A stretch of 64,000 nucleotides of DNA from Oricola sp. (GCF_022763245.1 NZ_JALEGV010000014.1:186001-250000); one strand, 5' to 3'. Shown: positions 46,464 to 55,218, counted from the first letter of the stretch. Program-made: numbers and translations. Notes: generated by a model not told the origin, from the letters alone.

Positions 46464-46721
46464 ATGGCCGAAAAACATCCCGACGATCTCGCCCGCGAGG
46501 AAGAGGCGCGCAAGACGCTGGAACGCGTCGCCGTCGATTCGGAGCTGCTCGGCCAATCGACCATGGCACGCACGGTCAATCGCGCCCGGGCGCACATGGC
46601 CGGCGACGACGCCGATCCCGACGATCGCGTCGAGGTGTGGGGCCGCCGGACCGGTCGCGCGCTGAGCGCCATCGCCTTCATCGTTCTCGCCATCTGGCTG
46701 GTCGGTTACCTCCGGCGATGA
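46464..46721 (+). CDS. Small membrane-anchored hypothetical protein
   Basis: The 85-residue protein has a charged N-terminal half (MAEKHPDDLAREEEARKTLE) and one membrane helix at the C-terminus (ALSAIAFIVLAIWLVGYL), ending in RR. The orientation predicts a cytoplasmic N-terminus. It overlaps pdxY by 4 nt (ATGA), so the two are coupled. I do not recognise a family. Its position suggests a conserved but uncharacterised gene. Confidence 0.75.
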   Translation: MAEKHPDDLAREEEARKTLERVAVDSELLGQSTMARTVNRARAHMAGDDADPDDRVEVWGRRTGRALSAIAFIVLAIWLVGYLRR

Positions 46722-47605
46722 CCCAGCCAGCCCATTCGGTGCGTCCGGCGGTCGTCGTGATCTCCAGCCATGTGGCGCGGGGCTCGGTGGGCAATCGCGC
46801 CATGGTCTTCGCGCTGGAATCGCTCGGTTTCCCGGTGTGGTCCGTGCCGACCGTGACGCTGCCCTGGCATCCGGGCCACGGGCCCGCGCCGCGCATCGTG
46901 CCGGAAGCGAAAGAGTTCGCCGCCTTCATGGGCGCGCTCGCCTCTTCGCCGCATCTGGGCGAGGTGGGCGCGGTGGTGACCGGCTATCTGGGTTCGGCCG
47001 ACCAGGCGGGACCGGTCGCCGATTTCGTCTCCGCCCTTCGACGGGCCAACCCGCAGGCCCTGCATGTCTGCGATCCGGTCATCGGCGACCAGGGCGGGCT
47101 TTACGTGCCCGGCGCGGTGGCCGAGGCGATCCGCGACCGGTTGTTCGCCATCGCCGACATCGTCACCCCCAATCGCTTCGAATTCGCCTGGCTGACCGGC
47201 TCGAAAACCGACAGCAACGAGGACATCCGGGCGACGGCCTCGCAGATGGCGGCGCGCCACGTTCTGGTGACCAGCGCGCATGCGATGCTCGCCGGCGGCA
47301 TTGGCAACCTGCTCGTCGATGGCGAGACGGCGATGCTTGCCGAACACCGCCAGATCGCCAATCCGCCGAACGGCACCGGCGACCTGACGACGGCGCTCTT
47401 CCTTGCGCATCTGCTGATCGGCGCCCAGCCGCAGAAGGCGTTGCAGATGGCGACGGCCTCCGTCTACGACCTGGTGGCGCGGGCCTGTCGCCGCGGCGCG
47501 GACGAACTGATGCTGGAGACGGACCAGGCGAGCCTGGCCTCGCCGATGGCCATGGTGCAACTGCGCTGGCTCTCCACGGCGCCTTCGCCGACGCGCCGGG
47601 CCTGA
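46718..47605 (+). CDS. pdxY: Pyridoxal kinase
   Basis: The 295-residue ribokinase-like protein has VVVISSHVARGSVGNRAMVFALE at the N-terminus, GYLGSADQAGPV, DPVIGDQGGLYVPGAV and the anion-hole region ANPPNGTGDLTTALFLAHLL. These are PdxY signatures. The enzyme phosphorylates pyridoxal with ATP in the vitamin B6 salvage pathway. It lacks the internal targeting sequence of the PdxK type. The start overlaps the small membrane-protein gene by 4 nt. Confidence 0.9.
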   Translation: MTQPAHSVRPAVVVISSHVARGSVGNRAMVFALESLGFPVWSVPTVTLPWHPGHGPAPRIVPEAKEFAAFMGALASSPHLGEVGAVVTGYLGSADQAGPVADFVSALRRANPQALHVCDPVIGDQGGLYVPGAVAEAIRDRLFAIADIVTPNRFEFAWLTGSKTDSNEDIRATASQMAARHVLVTSAHAMLAGGIGNLLVDGETAMLAEHRQIANPPNGTGDLTTALFLAHLLIGAQPQKALQMATASVYDLVARACRRGADELMLETDQASLASPMAMVQLRWLSTAPSPTRRA

Positions 47606-47662
47606 CAGCTGCTGCGGCGCAGCATCTTGAACAGTGGCCGGTCTGGCGCTAATTCGTTGTGC

Positions 47663-48382
47663 ATGACGACGTTTCCGCAAAAGCTGCTCGACGGCTATCA
47701 GGGTTTTCTGCACTCCACCTATCGCAAGCGTTCCGACGCTTACCGCGAACTGGCGGCGGCCGGGCAGCGGCCCGAGGCGCTGGTGATCGCCTGTTGCGAT
47801 TCGCGCGCCGCGCCGGAGATCATCTTCGATTCAGGCCCGGGCGAGATTTTCGTCCTGCGCAATGTCGCCAATCTGGTTCCGCCCTACAATGCCGAGGGCC
47901 GCTACCGCTCGTCGGTCGCCTCGATCGAATTCTCGGTCGTCAATCTCGGCGTGCGCCACATCGTGGTGATGGGGCATGGCCGCTGCGGCGGTGTCGCGGC
48001 GGCGCTGGACGAGCGTCGCGAGTCGCTCGACAAGGGCGACGCCATCGGCCACTGGATCAGCCTTCTCGACCCGGCGATCGACGCCGTCGGTCGCGGCGAG
48101 GGGCACGATCCCGTCCGTCACGTGCATATCGACCATCCCGAAGACAGCCACATCCACCCGGGGCAGGACCCGCGCCAGACGGCGGTGGAGTGCATGTCGG
48201 TGCGCCAGTCGATCGAAAACCTGCGCACGTTCCCCTATATCAGCGAGCGCGAGGCCGATGGCCGGCTGACGCTGCACGGCGCCTGGTTCGACATTTCGGA
48301 AGGCGTGTTGTGGGTCTACGATCCCGACGAGGGGCAGTTCGAGCCGGCTCTGGGCACCTCGGGACTGCGCGTGGCAGACTGA
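47663..48382 (+). CDS. Beta-class carbonic anhydrase
   Basis: The 239-residue enzyme carries the zinc ligands Cys45 (ACCDSR), His105 and Cys108 (GHGRCGG), and the Asp47-Arg49 dyad. It interconverts carbon dioxide and bicarbonate, which would supply pyruvate carboxylase. An insert near residues 145-170 is rich in His and Asp (RHVHIDHPEDSHIHPGQD). ATG 47663 has a poor ribosome-binding site. A terminator follows at once. Confidence 0.92.
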   Translation: MTTFPQKLLDGYQGFLHSTYRKRSDAYRELAAAGQRPEALVIACCDSRAAPEIIFDSGPGEIFVLRNVANLVPPYNAEGRYRSSVASIEFSVVNLGVRHIVVMGHGRCGGVAAALDERRESLDKGDAIGHWISLLDPAIDAVGRGEGHDPVRHVHIDHPEDSHIHPGQDPRQTAVECMSVRQSIENLRTFPYISEREADGRLTLHGAWFDISEGVLWVYDPDEGQFEPALGTSGLRVAD

Positions 48383-48413
48383 AATCCGCCGGATTCGGCG
48401 GTTTCCTTTTCTT
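48382..48413 (+). terminator. Terminator after the carbonic anhydrase gene
   Basis: CCGCCG (48386-48391) pairs with CGGCGG (48396-48401) around GATT, extended by AAA/TTT with one bulged T. The T-rich TTTCCTTTTCTTT follows from 48402. Confidence 0.75.
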
Positions 48414-48467
48414 TGAATTGGATTTAGGAACACGGCATTCGAAGGTCTGCCGGGAAAGGGTCTTGCG

Positions 48468-48869
48468 GTGTCGAATATTCCTCTGATGGTCGTCCCCTTT
48501 ATACTCTACAACCTCGTGATCGCGGGATTGGCGGGTTTCGGCGGCGGCGATCCCTGGGGCAGCGAGATTTTCGCGGTGGGAATGCTGTCGGGGGGCGTCT
48601 GGCGGATGAACCTCGGCGACATGCTGATCCTCGCCGGTCTCATCTTCATGTTCTTCGAGATCCTCAAGTCGACGCGCACATCCAACGCCTCCGTGCTGGA
48701 TCACGTGCTGTCGACCTTCGTCTTCGTCGCTTTCCTGGTCGAATTCCTCGTCGTCGCCGGTGCGGCGACGTCGGTGTTCTTCCTTCTGATGGTGATGGCC
48801 GCCGTCGATCTGATGGCCGGCTTCTCGGTGTCCATCCGGTCGGCCGGCCGCGACGTGTCGCTCAACTAG
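48468..48869 (+). CDS. Conserved small membrane protein
   Basis: The 133-residue protein has four predicted membrane helices: IPLMVVPFILYNLVIAGLAG, LGDMLILAGLIFMFFEIL, VLSTFVFVAFLVEFLVVAG and TSVFFLLMVMAAVDLMAGF. It starts at GTG 48468 after GGGAAAGGG. I do not recognise a function. It converges with the DUF336 gene, overlapping by 4 bp. Confidence 0.75.
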   Translation: MSNIPLMVVPFILYNLVIAGLAGFGGGDPWGSEIFAVGMLSGGVWRMNLGDMLILAGLIFMFFEILKSTRTSNASVLDHVLSTFVFVAFLVEFLVVAGAATSVFFLLMVMAAVDLMAGFSVSIRSAGRDVSLN

Positions 48870-49294
48870 CCGGCGTCGGCCGAAAAGCCTGCCGCCTCGA
48901 TGCCTGCGACGGCGCAGGCCTCGTCATTGTCGGAGCTGTCGCCGGTCACCCCGACCGCTCCGATGATCGCGCCGTCTTGTTTCACCAGCACGCCGCCCGG
49001 CACAGCGACGATCTTGCCGCCGGAGACGTTCGACAGGCCTTCCAGGAAATGCGGCCGGGTTTCGGCCTGCGCGTGCAGCCAGCGCGAGCCGACGCCAAGC
49101 GCGAGCGCGCCATAGGCCTTTCCGGCGGCGATCTCGAAGCGCATGAAGGACGAGTTGTCCGACCGCTGGAAGGCGATCAGGTGGCCGCCGGCATCGAGCA
49201 CGGCCACGGACAGCGGCTTGGCGCCGATCTCCGTGCCCTTGGCGATGGTCGCCTCGATGATCTGGTTGGCCGTTGCGAGCGGGATGGTCGACAT
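48866..49294 (-). CDS. GlcG/HbpS (DUF336) family heme-binding-like protein
   Basis: The 142-residue protein matches the GlcG/HbpS fold: LATANQIIEATIAKGTEIG at the start, PLSVAVLDAGGHLIAFQRSD, and the glycine-rich VAVPGGVLVKQDGAIIGAVG. Members bind heme or act as accessory proteins in glycolate and other oxidations. ATG 49294 begins the family sequence; a longer frame to 49402 carries no similarity. No operon partner is present, so the role is unknown. Confidence 0.82.
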   Translation of the reverse strand: MSTIPLATANQIIEATIAKGTEIGAKPLSVAVLDAGGHLIAFQRSDNSSFMRFEIAAGKAYGALALGVGSRWLHAQAETRPHFLEGLSNVSGGKIVAVPGGVLVKQDGAIIGAVGVTGDSSDNDEACAVAGIEAAGFSADAG

Positions 49295-49524
49295 GTTCTG
49301 GGGCCCCTTGGCTTTGTGATTTGCGGATGAGAATTTGCGCCGGCCGACCGTAGCACGGACCGGTTTCGCCCGGCCGTTGAAACATCTTTTCCGCGCATGC
49401 AATCTTGACGCGCAATTTCCGGCTTGCGGGCCGTTTGCCGGCTATCGCGAAAACGGCACGGGGCCGCGGGCCGCGATCGTCGTCGATCGCGACAGCGAAA
49501 TCCTGATCGGGGGTAAGTCCGGTC

Positions 49525-50127
49525 TTACTTGTCCATCGAATCGAGTTTTCGCTGCATCGCAGCGATCTGCTCGCGCATGGATTTCAGGTCGTCGGGAGAC
49601 GATGACGCGTCGGCGGTCGCCTCGGCCTCGCCGACGGTCTCCTCGGCGGCCTCGGGCGTGAAGGGCGAGAACATCTGCATGGCGTTGCGGAACATTTCCA
49701 TGTTGCGCCGCGTCTGCTCCTCGATCATCTGCTGTCCCGACGCCATCAGGTCGATCGGCGTCTTGCCGACGACGGAGGCCATCTGCTCGCGGATGCGTTC
49801 CTGCTCCTTGGCGAACAGCGCCATGGAATGTTCCAGGTAGCTCGGCAGGACCATCTGCATCTGGTCGCCGTAAAAGGAGATGAGCTGGCGCAGCACGGAA
49901 ATCGGCAGCATGGCCTGCCCCGTCTTGCCTTCCTGCTCGAAGATGATCTGGGTCAGCACGGCATGCGTCAGGTCCTGGCCGCTCTTGGCGTCGTGGACGA
50001 CGAAATCCTCGCCGTCCTTGACCATGTTGGCGAGGTCCTCGAGCGTCACATAGGTGCTTGTGCCGGTGTTGTAGAGGCGGCGGTTTGCATATTTCTTGAT
50101 GACGGTCGGATCGCCGTTATCAGCCAT
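49525..50127 (-). CDS. phaR: Polyhydroxyalkanoate synthesis repressor PhaR
   Basis: The 200-residue protein has the PHB/PHA accumulation regulator DNA-binding domain (IKKYANRRLYNTGTSTYVTLEDLA) at the N-terminus and a following PHB-binding-type domain (LTHAVLTQIIFEQEGKTGQAMLP). The C-terminus is acidic with a coiled-coil end (REQIAAMQRKLDSMDK). PhaR binds PHB granules and, when free, represses phasin and pha genes. It is divergent from phaA, as in rhizobia. GGGAGAG precedes the ATG. Confidence 0.95.
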   Translation of the reverse strand: MADNGDPTVIKKYANRRLYNTGTSTYVTLEDLANMVKDGEDFVVHDAKSGQDLTHAVLTQIIFEQEGKTGQAMLPISVLRQLISFYGDQMQMVLPSYLEHSMALFAKEQERIREQMASVVGKTPIDLMASGQQMIEEQTRRNMEMFRNAMQMFSPFTPEAAEETVGEAEATADASSSPDDLKSMREQIAAMQRKLDSMDK

Positions 50128-50218
50128 GTTGTGCTCTCCCGTTCGCGGCGCCTCGTGGCGGGCGCTTTTCGCATTGGCGAAATACTAGTGACAAAACCGC
50201 TCCATATCAAAGCGTTTG

Positions 50219-50230
50219 TTGCAGTGCAGC
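50219..50230. promoter_or_regulatory. TGC-rich palindrome, candidate PhaR operator
   Basis: TTGCAGTGCAGC holds TGCA-G-TGCA, a palindrome lying between phaR and phaA. PhaR is known to bind TGC-rich sites. The match is to the general type rather than to an exact consensus. Confidence 0.4.
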
Positions 50231-50366
50231 CAAAGACGTAAGCACAAATGCTATCTGGCCCCTACGGAAAGGTTTTCCTATGCCCGGCAGTTGAGTGTTG
50301 AACGTCGGGCGATAAGATGATTTGACGAGCCGGCATTCACCCGGCCTTAGAAAGGGAGTTTCCTTC

Positions 50367-51542
50367 ATGACATCAGTGGTTATTGCTAGCGCGGCACGCA
50401 CGCCCGTCGGTTCGTTCGGCGGCGCCCTCGCCAATGTGCCCGCCCATGAGCTTGGCGCGGCGGCCATCCGTGGCGCGCTGGAGCGTGCCGGTGTCGACGG
50501 CGCCGAGGTCGACGAGGTGATCATGGGGCAGATCCTGACTGCCGGCCAGGGCCAGAACCCGGCGCGCCAGGCCTCCATGGGCGCGGGCTGCCCGCAGGAG
50601 ACGACGGCCTGGAACCTCAACCAGCTCTGCGGCTCAGGCCTGCGCACGGTGGCGATCGGCATGCAGCAGATCCTCGCCGGCGACGCCAGCATCATCGTGG
50701 CGGGCGGACAGGAATCCATGTCGCTGGCGCCGCATTGCGCGCATCTGCGCAACGGCGTGAAGATGGGCGACATGAAGATGGTCGACACCATGCTGCGGGA
50801 CGGCCTGCTGGACGCCTTCAACGGCTACCACATGGGCAACACCGCCGAGAACGTCGCGCGCCAGTGGCAATTGTCCCGTGACGAGCAGGACGCCTTCGCC
50901 GTCGCGTCGCAGAACAAGGCCGAGGCCGCGCAGAAGGCCGGCAAGTTCAAGGACGAGATCGTTGCGTTCACCGTGAAGGGTCGCAAGGGCGACACCGTGG
51001 TCGAGGATGACGAGTACATCAAGCACGGCGTGACGATGGACAGCGTCGGCAAGCTGCGTCCGGCCTTCGACAAGGAAGGCACGGTGACGGCGGCCAACGC
51101 GTCGGGCATCAATGACGGTGCGGCCGCGACCGTCCTGATGAGCGAAGAGGAAGCCTCGCGCCGCGGCATCGCGCCGCTCGCGCGTATCGTCTCCTGGGCG
51201 ACAGCGGGCGTCGATCCGGCGATCATGGGCACCGGGCCGATCCCGGCGTCGCGCAAGGCGCTGGAAAAGGCCGGCTGGAAGATCGACGATCTCGACCTCG
51301 TCGAGGCCAACGAAGCCTTCGCCGCGCAGGCCTGCGCGGTCAACAAGGATCTCGGCTGGAACACCGACATCGTCAACGTCAATGGCGGCGCCATCGCCAT
51401 CGGCCATCCGATCGGCGCGTCGGGCGGGCGCATTCTCAACACGCTGCTGTTCGAGATGAAGCGCAGCGGCAAGAACAAGGGTCTCGCGACCCTGTGCATC
51501 GGCGGCGGCATGGGCGTCGCGATGTGCGTCGAGCGGATGTAA
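50367..51542 (+). CDS. phaA: Acetyl-CoA acetyltransferase (beta-ketothiolase)
   Basis: The 391-residue thiolase carries Cys88 in NQLCGSGLR, the [16 protein letters not shown] histidine motif and the second cysteine in CIGGGMG. The start [21 protein letters not shown] is canonical for PhaA. It condenses two acetyl-CoA to acetoacetyl-CoA for PHB synthesis. AAAGGGAG precedes ATG 50367. phaB follows after 135 bp. Confidence 0.96.
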   Translation: MTSVVIASAARTPVGSFGGALANVPAHELGAAAIRGALERAGVDGAEVDEVIMGQILTAGQGQNPARQASMGAGCPQETTAWNLNQLCGSGLRTVAIGMQQILAGDASIIVAGGQESMSLAPHCAHLRNGVKMGDMKMVDTMLRDGLLDAFNGYHMGNTAENVARQWQLSRDEQDAFAVASQNKAEAAQKAGKFKDEIVAFTVKGRKGDTVVEDDEYIKHGVTMDSVGKLRPAFDKEGTVTAANASGINDGAAATVLMSEEEASRRGIAPLARIVSWATAGVDPAIMGTGPIPASRKALEKAGWKIDDLDLVEANEAFAAQACAVNKDLGWNTDIVNVNGGAIAIGHPIGASGGRILNTLLFEMKRSGKNKGLATLCIGGGMGVAMCVERM

Positions 51543-51547
51543 GGCAG

Positions 51548-51646
51548 GTCGGCTGTCAGTCGTGTCTAGTCGGTAGATCACAAAGGATGGCGGCAGCGGG
51601 GTGTCCGGCAACGGGATTTCCCCCTGCCGACCACCGACTGCCGACC
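51548..51646 (+). promoter_or_regulatory. Bulged long-range stem in the phaA-phaB spacer
   Basis: GGTCGGC (51548-51554) and AGTCG (51559-51563) pair with CGACT (51635-51639) and GCCGACC (51640-51646), leaving a 4-nt bulge. The stem brackets about 70 nt just before the phaB ribosome-binding site. A role in setting the phaA to phaB ratio is inferred. Confidence 0.4.
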
Positions 51647-51677
51647 AAACACCCATTTCCAGAGGGAGGATCATTCC

Positions 51678-52403
51678 ATGAGCAAAGTCGCAATTGTCAC
51701 CGGTGGAACGCGCGGCATCGGCGCGGCCATTTCCATCGCGCTGAAGGAGGCCGGCTACACGGTCGCCGCCAACTATGCCGGCAATGACGAGGCCGCAGCC
51801 AAATTCAAGGACGAGACCGGCATCGCCGTCTACAAATGGTCGGTCGCCGACTACGACGCCTGCGCGGAAGGCATCCGCCAGGTGGAGGCCGATTTCGGAC
51901 CGGTCGCGGTGCTGGTCAACAATGCCGGCATCACTCGCGACGGCATGTTCCACAAGATGACCAAGGACAATTGGGACGCGGTCATCAACACCAACCTGTC
52001 GGGCCTGTTCAACATGACGCATCCGGTCTGGTCGGGCATGCGCGACCGCAAGTTCGGCCGGGTGATCAACATTTCGTCGATCAACGGGCAGAAGGGCCAG
52101 GCGGGCCAGGTCAACTATTCGGCCGCCAAGGCCGGCGACATCGGCTTCACCAAGGCACTGGCCCAGGAAGGCGCGCGCGCCGGCATCACGGTCAACGCCG
52201 TCTGCCCCGGCTATATCGGAACGGAAATGGTGCGCGCCATCGACGAGGACGTGCTGAAGACGCGCATCCTGCCGCTCATTCCGGTCGGCCGCCTCGGCGA
52301 GCCGGAGGAAATCGCGCGCTGCGTCGTGTTCCTCGCCTCCGACGACGCCGGCTTCATCACCGGTTCGACGCTGTCGGCCAATGGCGGTCAGTATTTCGCC
52401 TGA
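51678..52403 (+). CDS. phaB: Acetoacetyl-CoA reductase
   Basis: The 241-residue short-chain dehydrogenase has the cofactor loop VTGGTRGIGAAIS, NNAGITRDGMFHKM, and the catalytic Ser-Tyr-Lys with NYSAAKAG. It reduces acetoacetyl-CoA to (R)-3-hydroxybutyryl-CoA with NADPH for PHB synthesis. GGGAGGA precedes the ATG. A GC hairpin follows the stop. PHB synthase (phaC) is not in the window, which is normal for rhizobia. Confidence 0.96.
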   Translation: MSKVAIVTGGTRGIGAAISIALKEAGYTVAANYAGNDEAAAKFKDETGIAVYKWSVADYDACAEGIRQVEADFGPVAVLVNNAGITRDGMFHKMTKDNWDAVINTNLSGLFNMTHPVWSGMRDRKFGRVINISSINGQKGQAGQVNYSAAKAGDIGFTKALAQEGARAGITVNAVCPGYIGTEMVRAIDEDVLKTRILPLIPVGRLGEPEEIARCVVFLASDDAGFITGSTLSANGGQYFA

Positions 52404-52416
52404 TCAAGCGGCGAGC

Positions 52417-52441
52417 GTGACGCCCGGCTGACGGGCGTCAC
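52417..52441 (+). terminator. Hairpin after phaB
   Basis: GTGACGCCCG (52417-52426) pairs perfectly with CGGGCGTCAC (52432-52441) around GCTGA. No T-run follows, so it may rely on Rho or only protect the 3' end. Confidence 0.55.
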
Positions 52442-52548
52442 CGGCTGCGGGCCCCGTGCAGGGTCCGCGCCGATGCGGTCGAGACCGCTGACTGAGAATT
52501 GGACCCGCTGGCCGGATTCGGTTATCTCTTTGGTGTGACGAACCAAAA

Positions 52549-52887
52549 ATGGCAGTTTCAATGATCAAGCGGGCCGCTTTGTGTGTCCTGCTGGCGGGTT
52601 TCTATGCCCTGCCGGCGAAAGCCGATGCCGTGGATGGCGACTGGTGCGCGGATGACGGCCGGACGCTCACCATCGACGGGGTCAATATCCGAATCCCCTC
52701 CGGGCTGGAGATCATGGGCGAGTATTCGCGGCACGCCTTCCGCTATGTCGGCCCTGCCGGCGATCCGGAAGCCGCGCATGACGTGCGCATGTTCCTGAGC
52801 GGCGACGACGTATTGCGTGTCGAGCGCTTCATCGACGGTGTCGAGCAGCCCGAAGAGGAATGGAACCGCTGCAATCCGATCGCCTGA
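52549..52887 (+). CDS. Small secreted protein of unknown function
   Basis: The 112-residue protein has a signal peptide (MIKRAALCVLLAGFYALPAKA, likely cleavage before DAVDGDW). The mature part of about 85 residues begins VDGDWCADDGRTLTIDG and ends EEEWNRC, so its two cysteines may join. I do not recognise a family. The start may be ATG 52561 instead, which begins the signal peptide directly; neither has a good Shine-Dalgarno. It converges with uup. Confidence 0.7.
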   Translation: MAVSMIKRAALCVLLAGFYALPAKADAVDGDWCADDGRTLTIDGVNIRIPSGLEIMGEYSRHAFRYVGPAGDPEAAHDVRMFLSGDDVLRVERFIDGVEQPEEEWNRCNPIA

Positions 52888-52902
52888 CGGGCGGAGGGTG
52901 TC

Positions 52903-54741
52903 TCAGCCGCCCTCGACTTCCTCGCGCAGCATTTCCAGTTCGAGCCACTCTTCCTCGAGCGCGGCGTGCGTGGTGCGCTTGCCTTCCAATTCCGTGGCGA
53001 CGACGTTGAAGCCGGCCGGGTCCTTGGCGAACAGGGCGGGATCGGCAAGCCTGGCCTCCAGCGCGGCGATTTCGCCGTCCAGCGCCTCGATGCGGCCGGG
53101 CAAGGTCTCCAGCGCATATTTCTGCTTGTAGGAGAGTTTCGATTTCGCCGCCTGCGGAGCCGCGCGCGGCGCCTCAGTCTCGGCTTTGGCCGATGCCGCC
53201 GGCCTGACCTTCGACTTGCGCTGTCCGGCCTGGGTCGTGCCGCGCTGGGCGAGCATGTCGGAATAGCCGCCGGCATAGGCGACCCACTGGCCCTCGCCGG
53301 GGCGCGTCTCGTCGGGCGCGATCACGGCATTGACCGTGCGGTCGAGGAAGTCGCGATCATGGCTGACCAGCAGCACCGTGCCGGGAAAGCCGGCGACGAG
53401 TTCCTGCAGGAGGTCCAGCGTTTCCATGTCTAGATCGTTGGTCGGCTCGTCGAGCACCAGAAGGTTGGCGGGGCGCGCCAGTGTGCGGGCCAGGATGAGC
53501 CGCGCCTTCTCGCCACCCGACAATTCGCGCACCGGCGTGCGCGCCTGCTCGGGCTTGAACAGGAAATCCTTCATGTAGGAGACGACGTGTTTCTGCTCGC
53601 CATTGACGAGCAGCGACTGGCCGCGTCCGTCGGTCAGGAAATGCTCCAGCGTCTCGTCGGGATCGAGCGCATCGCGGCGCTGGTCGAGCACGGCCATGTC
53701 GAGATTGGCGCCGAGACGCACGGTTCCGGCATCCGGCTCCAGTTCGCCGGTCAGAAGGCGGATCAGCGTCGTCTTGCCCGCGCCGTTGGGGCCGACAAAA
53801 CCGATGCGGTCGCCGCGATGGATGCGGATGGAAAAATCGCGCACCAGCGTGTTGTCGCCATGCGCCTTGGCGATGGCCGTCGCCTCGATGACGAGCTTGC
53901 CGCTTTCGCGTGCGTCGGAGGCGGCCAGTTTCGCCGCGCCCTCGGGCGCCTGATGCTCGCGGAAGGACTTGCGCAATTCGGCCAGTTCGCCAAGGCGGCG
54001 CATGTTGCGCTTGCGCCGGCCGGAGACGCCGTGAACGACCCAGTGCTCTTCGCGCGCGATCTTGCGGCCGAGCTTGTGGTGATCGCGCTCCTCTTCTTCC
54101 AGCAGCTTGTCGCGCCAGTCCTCGAAGGCGGAGAAGCCGGCCTCGTTGTCGCGCAGGACGCCGCGGTCGAGCCACAGCGTGCGGCGCGACAGCTTTTCCA
54201 AGAAGCGGCGGTCATGCGAGATCATGACGATCGCCGAGCGCGAGCGCGCCAGTTCGTCTTCCAGCCATTCGATGGCCGGCAGGTCGAGGTGGTTGGTCGG
54301 CTCGTCGAGGAACAGGATGTCCGGTTCGGGCGCCAGCGTGCGCGCCAGAGCGGCGCGGCGCGCTTCGCCGCCGGAGAGGCCCGAAGGCGCGCGCTCCGGA
54401 TCGAGACCGAGTTCGAACAGCAACTGGTCGGCGCGATAGGGATCGTCGAGGGGCCCGAGTTCGGCGCGGGAATAGTCGCCCAGCGTGTCGAAGCCCGACA
54501 GGTCGGGATCCTGCGGCAGATAGCGGATCGTCGCGTTCTTCTCGGTGACGACCTCGCCGTCCATCGCCTCGCTCAATCCGGCCGCGATGCGCAGCAGCGT
54601 GGACTTGCCGGAGCCGTTGCGGCCGACAAGCGCGATGCGGTCGCCGGCATGGACCGAGAAGGAGACATCGGAAAAGAGCGGAGCGCCGCCGAAGGTCAGC
54701 GTCAGGTTTTCGGCGCGAAGAAGCGGTGGGGAAGTGGCCAT
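52903..54741 (-). CDS. uup: ABC-F family ATPase (Uup-like)
   Basis: The 612-residue soluble protein has two ABC domains joined by a linker with no membrane segments. The first has GRNGSGKSTLLR, LSGGEARRAALART and DILFLDEPTNHLDL; the second has GPNGAGKTTLIR, LSGGEKARLILART and LLVLDEPTNDLD. A C-terminal coiled coil (residues about 545-612) is the Uup DNA/ribosome-binding part. ABC-F proteins rescue stalled ribosomes or affect transposon excision. ATG 54741 was chosen; GTG 54786 is also possible. Confidence 0.9.
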   Translation of the reverse strand: MATSPPLLRAENLTLTFGGAPLFSDVSFSVHAGDRIALVGRNGSGKSTLLRIAAGLSEAMDGEVVTEKNATIRYLPQDPDLSGFDTLGDYSRAELGPLDDPYRADQLLFELGLDPERAPSGLSGGEARRAALARTLAPEPDILFLDEPTNHLDLPAIEWLEDELARSRSAIVMISHDRRFLEKLSRRTLWLDRGVLRDNEAGFSAFEDWRDKLLEEEERDHHKLGRKIAREEHWVVHGVSGRRKRNMRRLGELAELRKSFREHQAPEGAAKLAASDARESGKLVIEATAIAKAHGDNTLVRDFSIRIHRGDRIGFVGPNGAGKTTLIRLLTGELEPDAGTVRLGANLDMAVLDQRRDALDPDETLEHFLTDGRGQSLLVNGEQKHVVSYMKDFLFKPEQARTPVRELSGGEKARLILARTLARPANLLVLDEPTNDLDMETLDLLQELVAGFPGTVLLVSHDRDFLDRTVNAVIAPDETRPGEGQWVAYAGGYSDMLAQRGTTQAGQRKSKVRPAASAKAETEAPRAAPQAAKSKLSYKQKYALETLPGRIEALDGEIAALEARLADPALFAKDPAGFNVVATELEGKRTTHAALEEEWLELEMLREEVEGG

Positions 54742-54893
54742 GGCCAGCGTCTTAGAGGAAGTCCCTTCCGCGCGGAAGCGGGACACGTCTCAAAGCCGAC
54801 GGAAACATGCGTGGTTTCCGCAAGAGGCCCGCAAAAGGCCGAGACCGCGGCGCGCAATCGCACGCCGCGGCCCTGACTGGAGGTAGATAATTC

Positions 54894-55148
54894 TTACGGG
54901 CAGGCCGCGTAGAAAATCTGGCCGTTCGGACGACGGTAACGGCAGCGACCGTCGGCTTCCTTGCCGAGCAGGTAGCCGCCCACGCCGCCGATGAAGGCGC
55001 CGATGGCTGCGCCGCCGAGGTCGCCGGTCACGGCCGCGCCGATGGCGCCGCCCGCGGCCGCACCGACCGTCGCGCTCTGTTCAGCCGTGGTGCAGCCCGC
55101 CAGGGCGCCGACGACAGCAAGCACTGCGATAGTTTTCGTGATTTTCAT
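54894..55148 (-). CDS. Glycine-zipper lipoprotein
   Basis: The 84-residue protein has a lipobox (VVGALAGCTT, lipidated Cys19) after a short signal sequence. A glycine-zipper region follows (GAAAGGAIGAAVTGDLGGAA), with GAFIGGVGGYLLG, as in SlyB/YMGG-like outer-membrane proteins. The end RCRYRRPNGQIFYAACP is basic with two cysteines. It is probably a small envelope lipoprotein. A CRP-consensus palindrome lies 55 bp upstream. Confidence 0.82.
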   Translation of the reverse strand: MKITKTIAVLAVVGALAGCTTAEQSATVGAAAGGAIGAAVTGDLGGAAIGAFIGGVGGYLLGKEADGRCRYRRPNGQIFYAACP

Positions 55149-55202
55149 CGGGTGATCTCCTTCTTTCCCGCCGAAAGCTTAGACAAACAAGAACAGCAGC
55201 AA

Positions 55203-55218
55203 TGTGACGAATGTCACA
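55203..55218. promoter_or_regulatory. TGTGA-N6-TCACA palindrome
   Basis: The 16-bp site agrees in all ten conserved bases with the E. coli CRP consensus. It overlaps the stop of thiN and is 55 bp upstream of the lipoprotein start on the minus strand. A CRP/FNR-type regulator may activate the lipoprotein gene. Rhizobial regulators often prefer other sequences, so binding is unproved. Confidence 0.45.

Noticed and set aside
42859-46665. 1,268-residue open frame on the + strand opposite glutamate dehydrogenase
   Set aside because: It is a high-GC shadow of the dehydrogenase codon pattern, with biased Gly/Arg/Asp/His composition and no domain.
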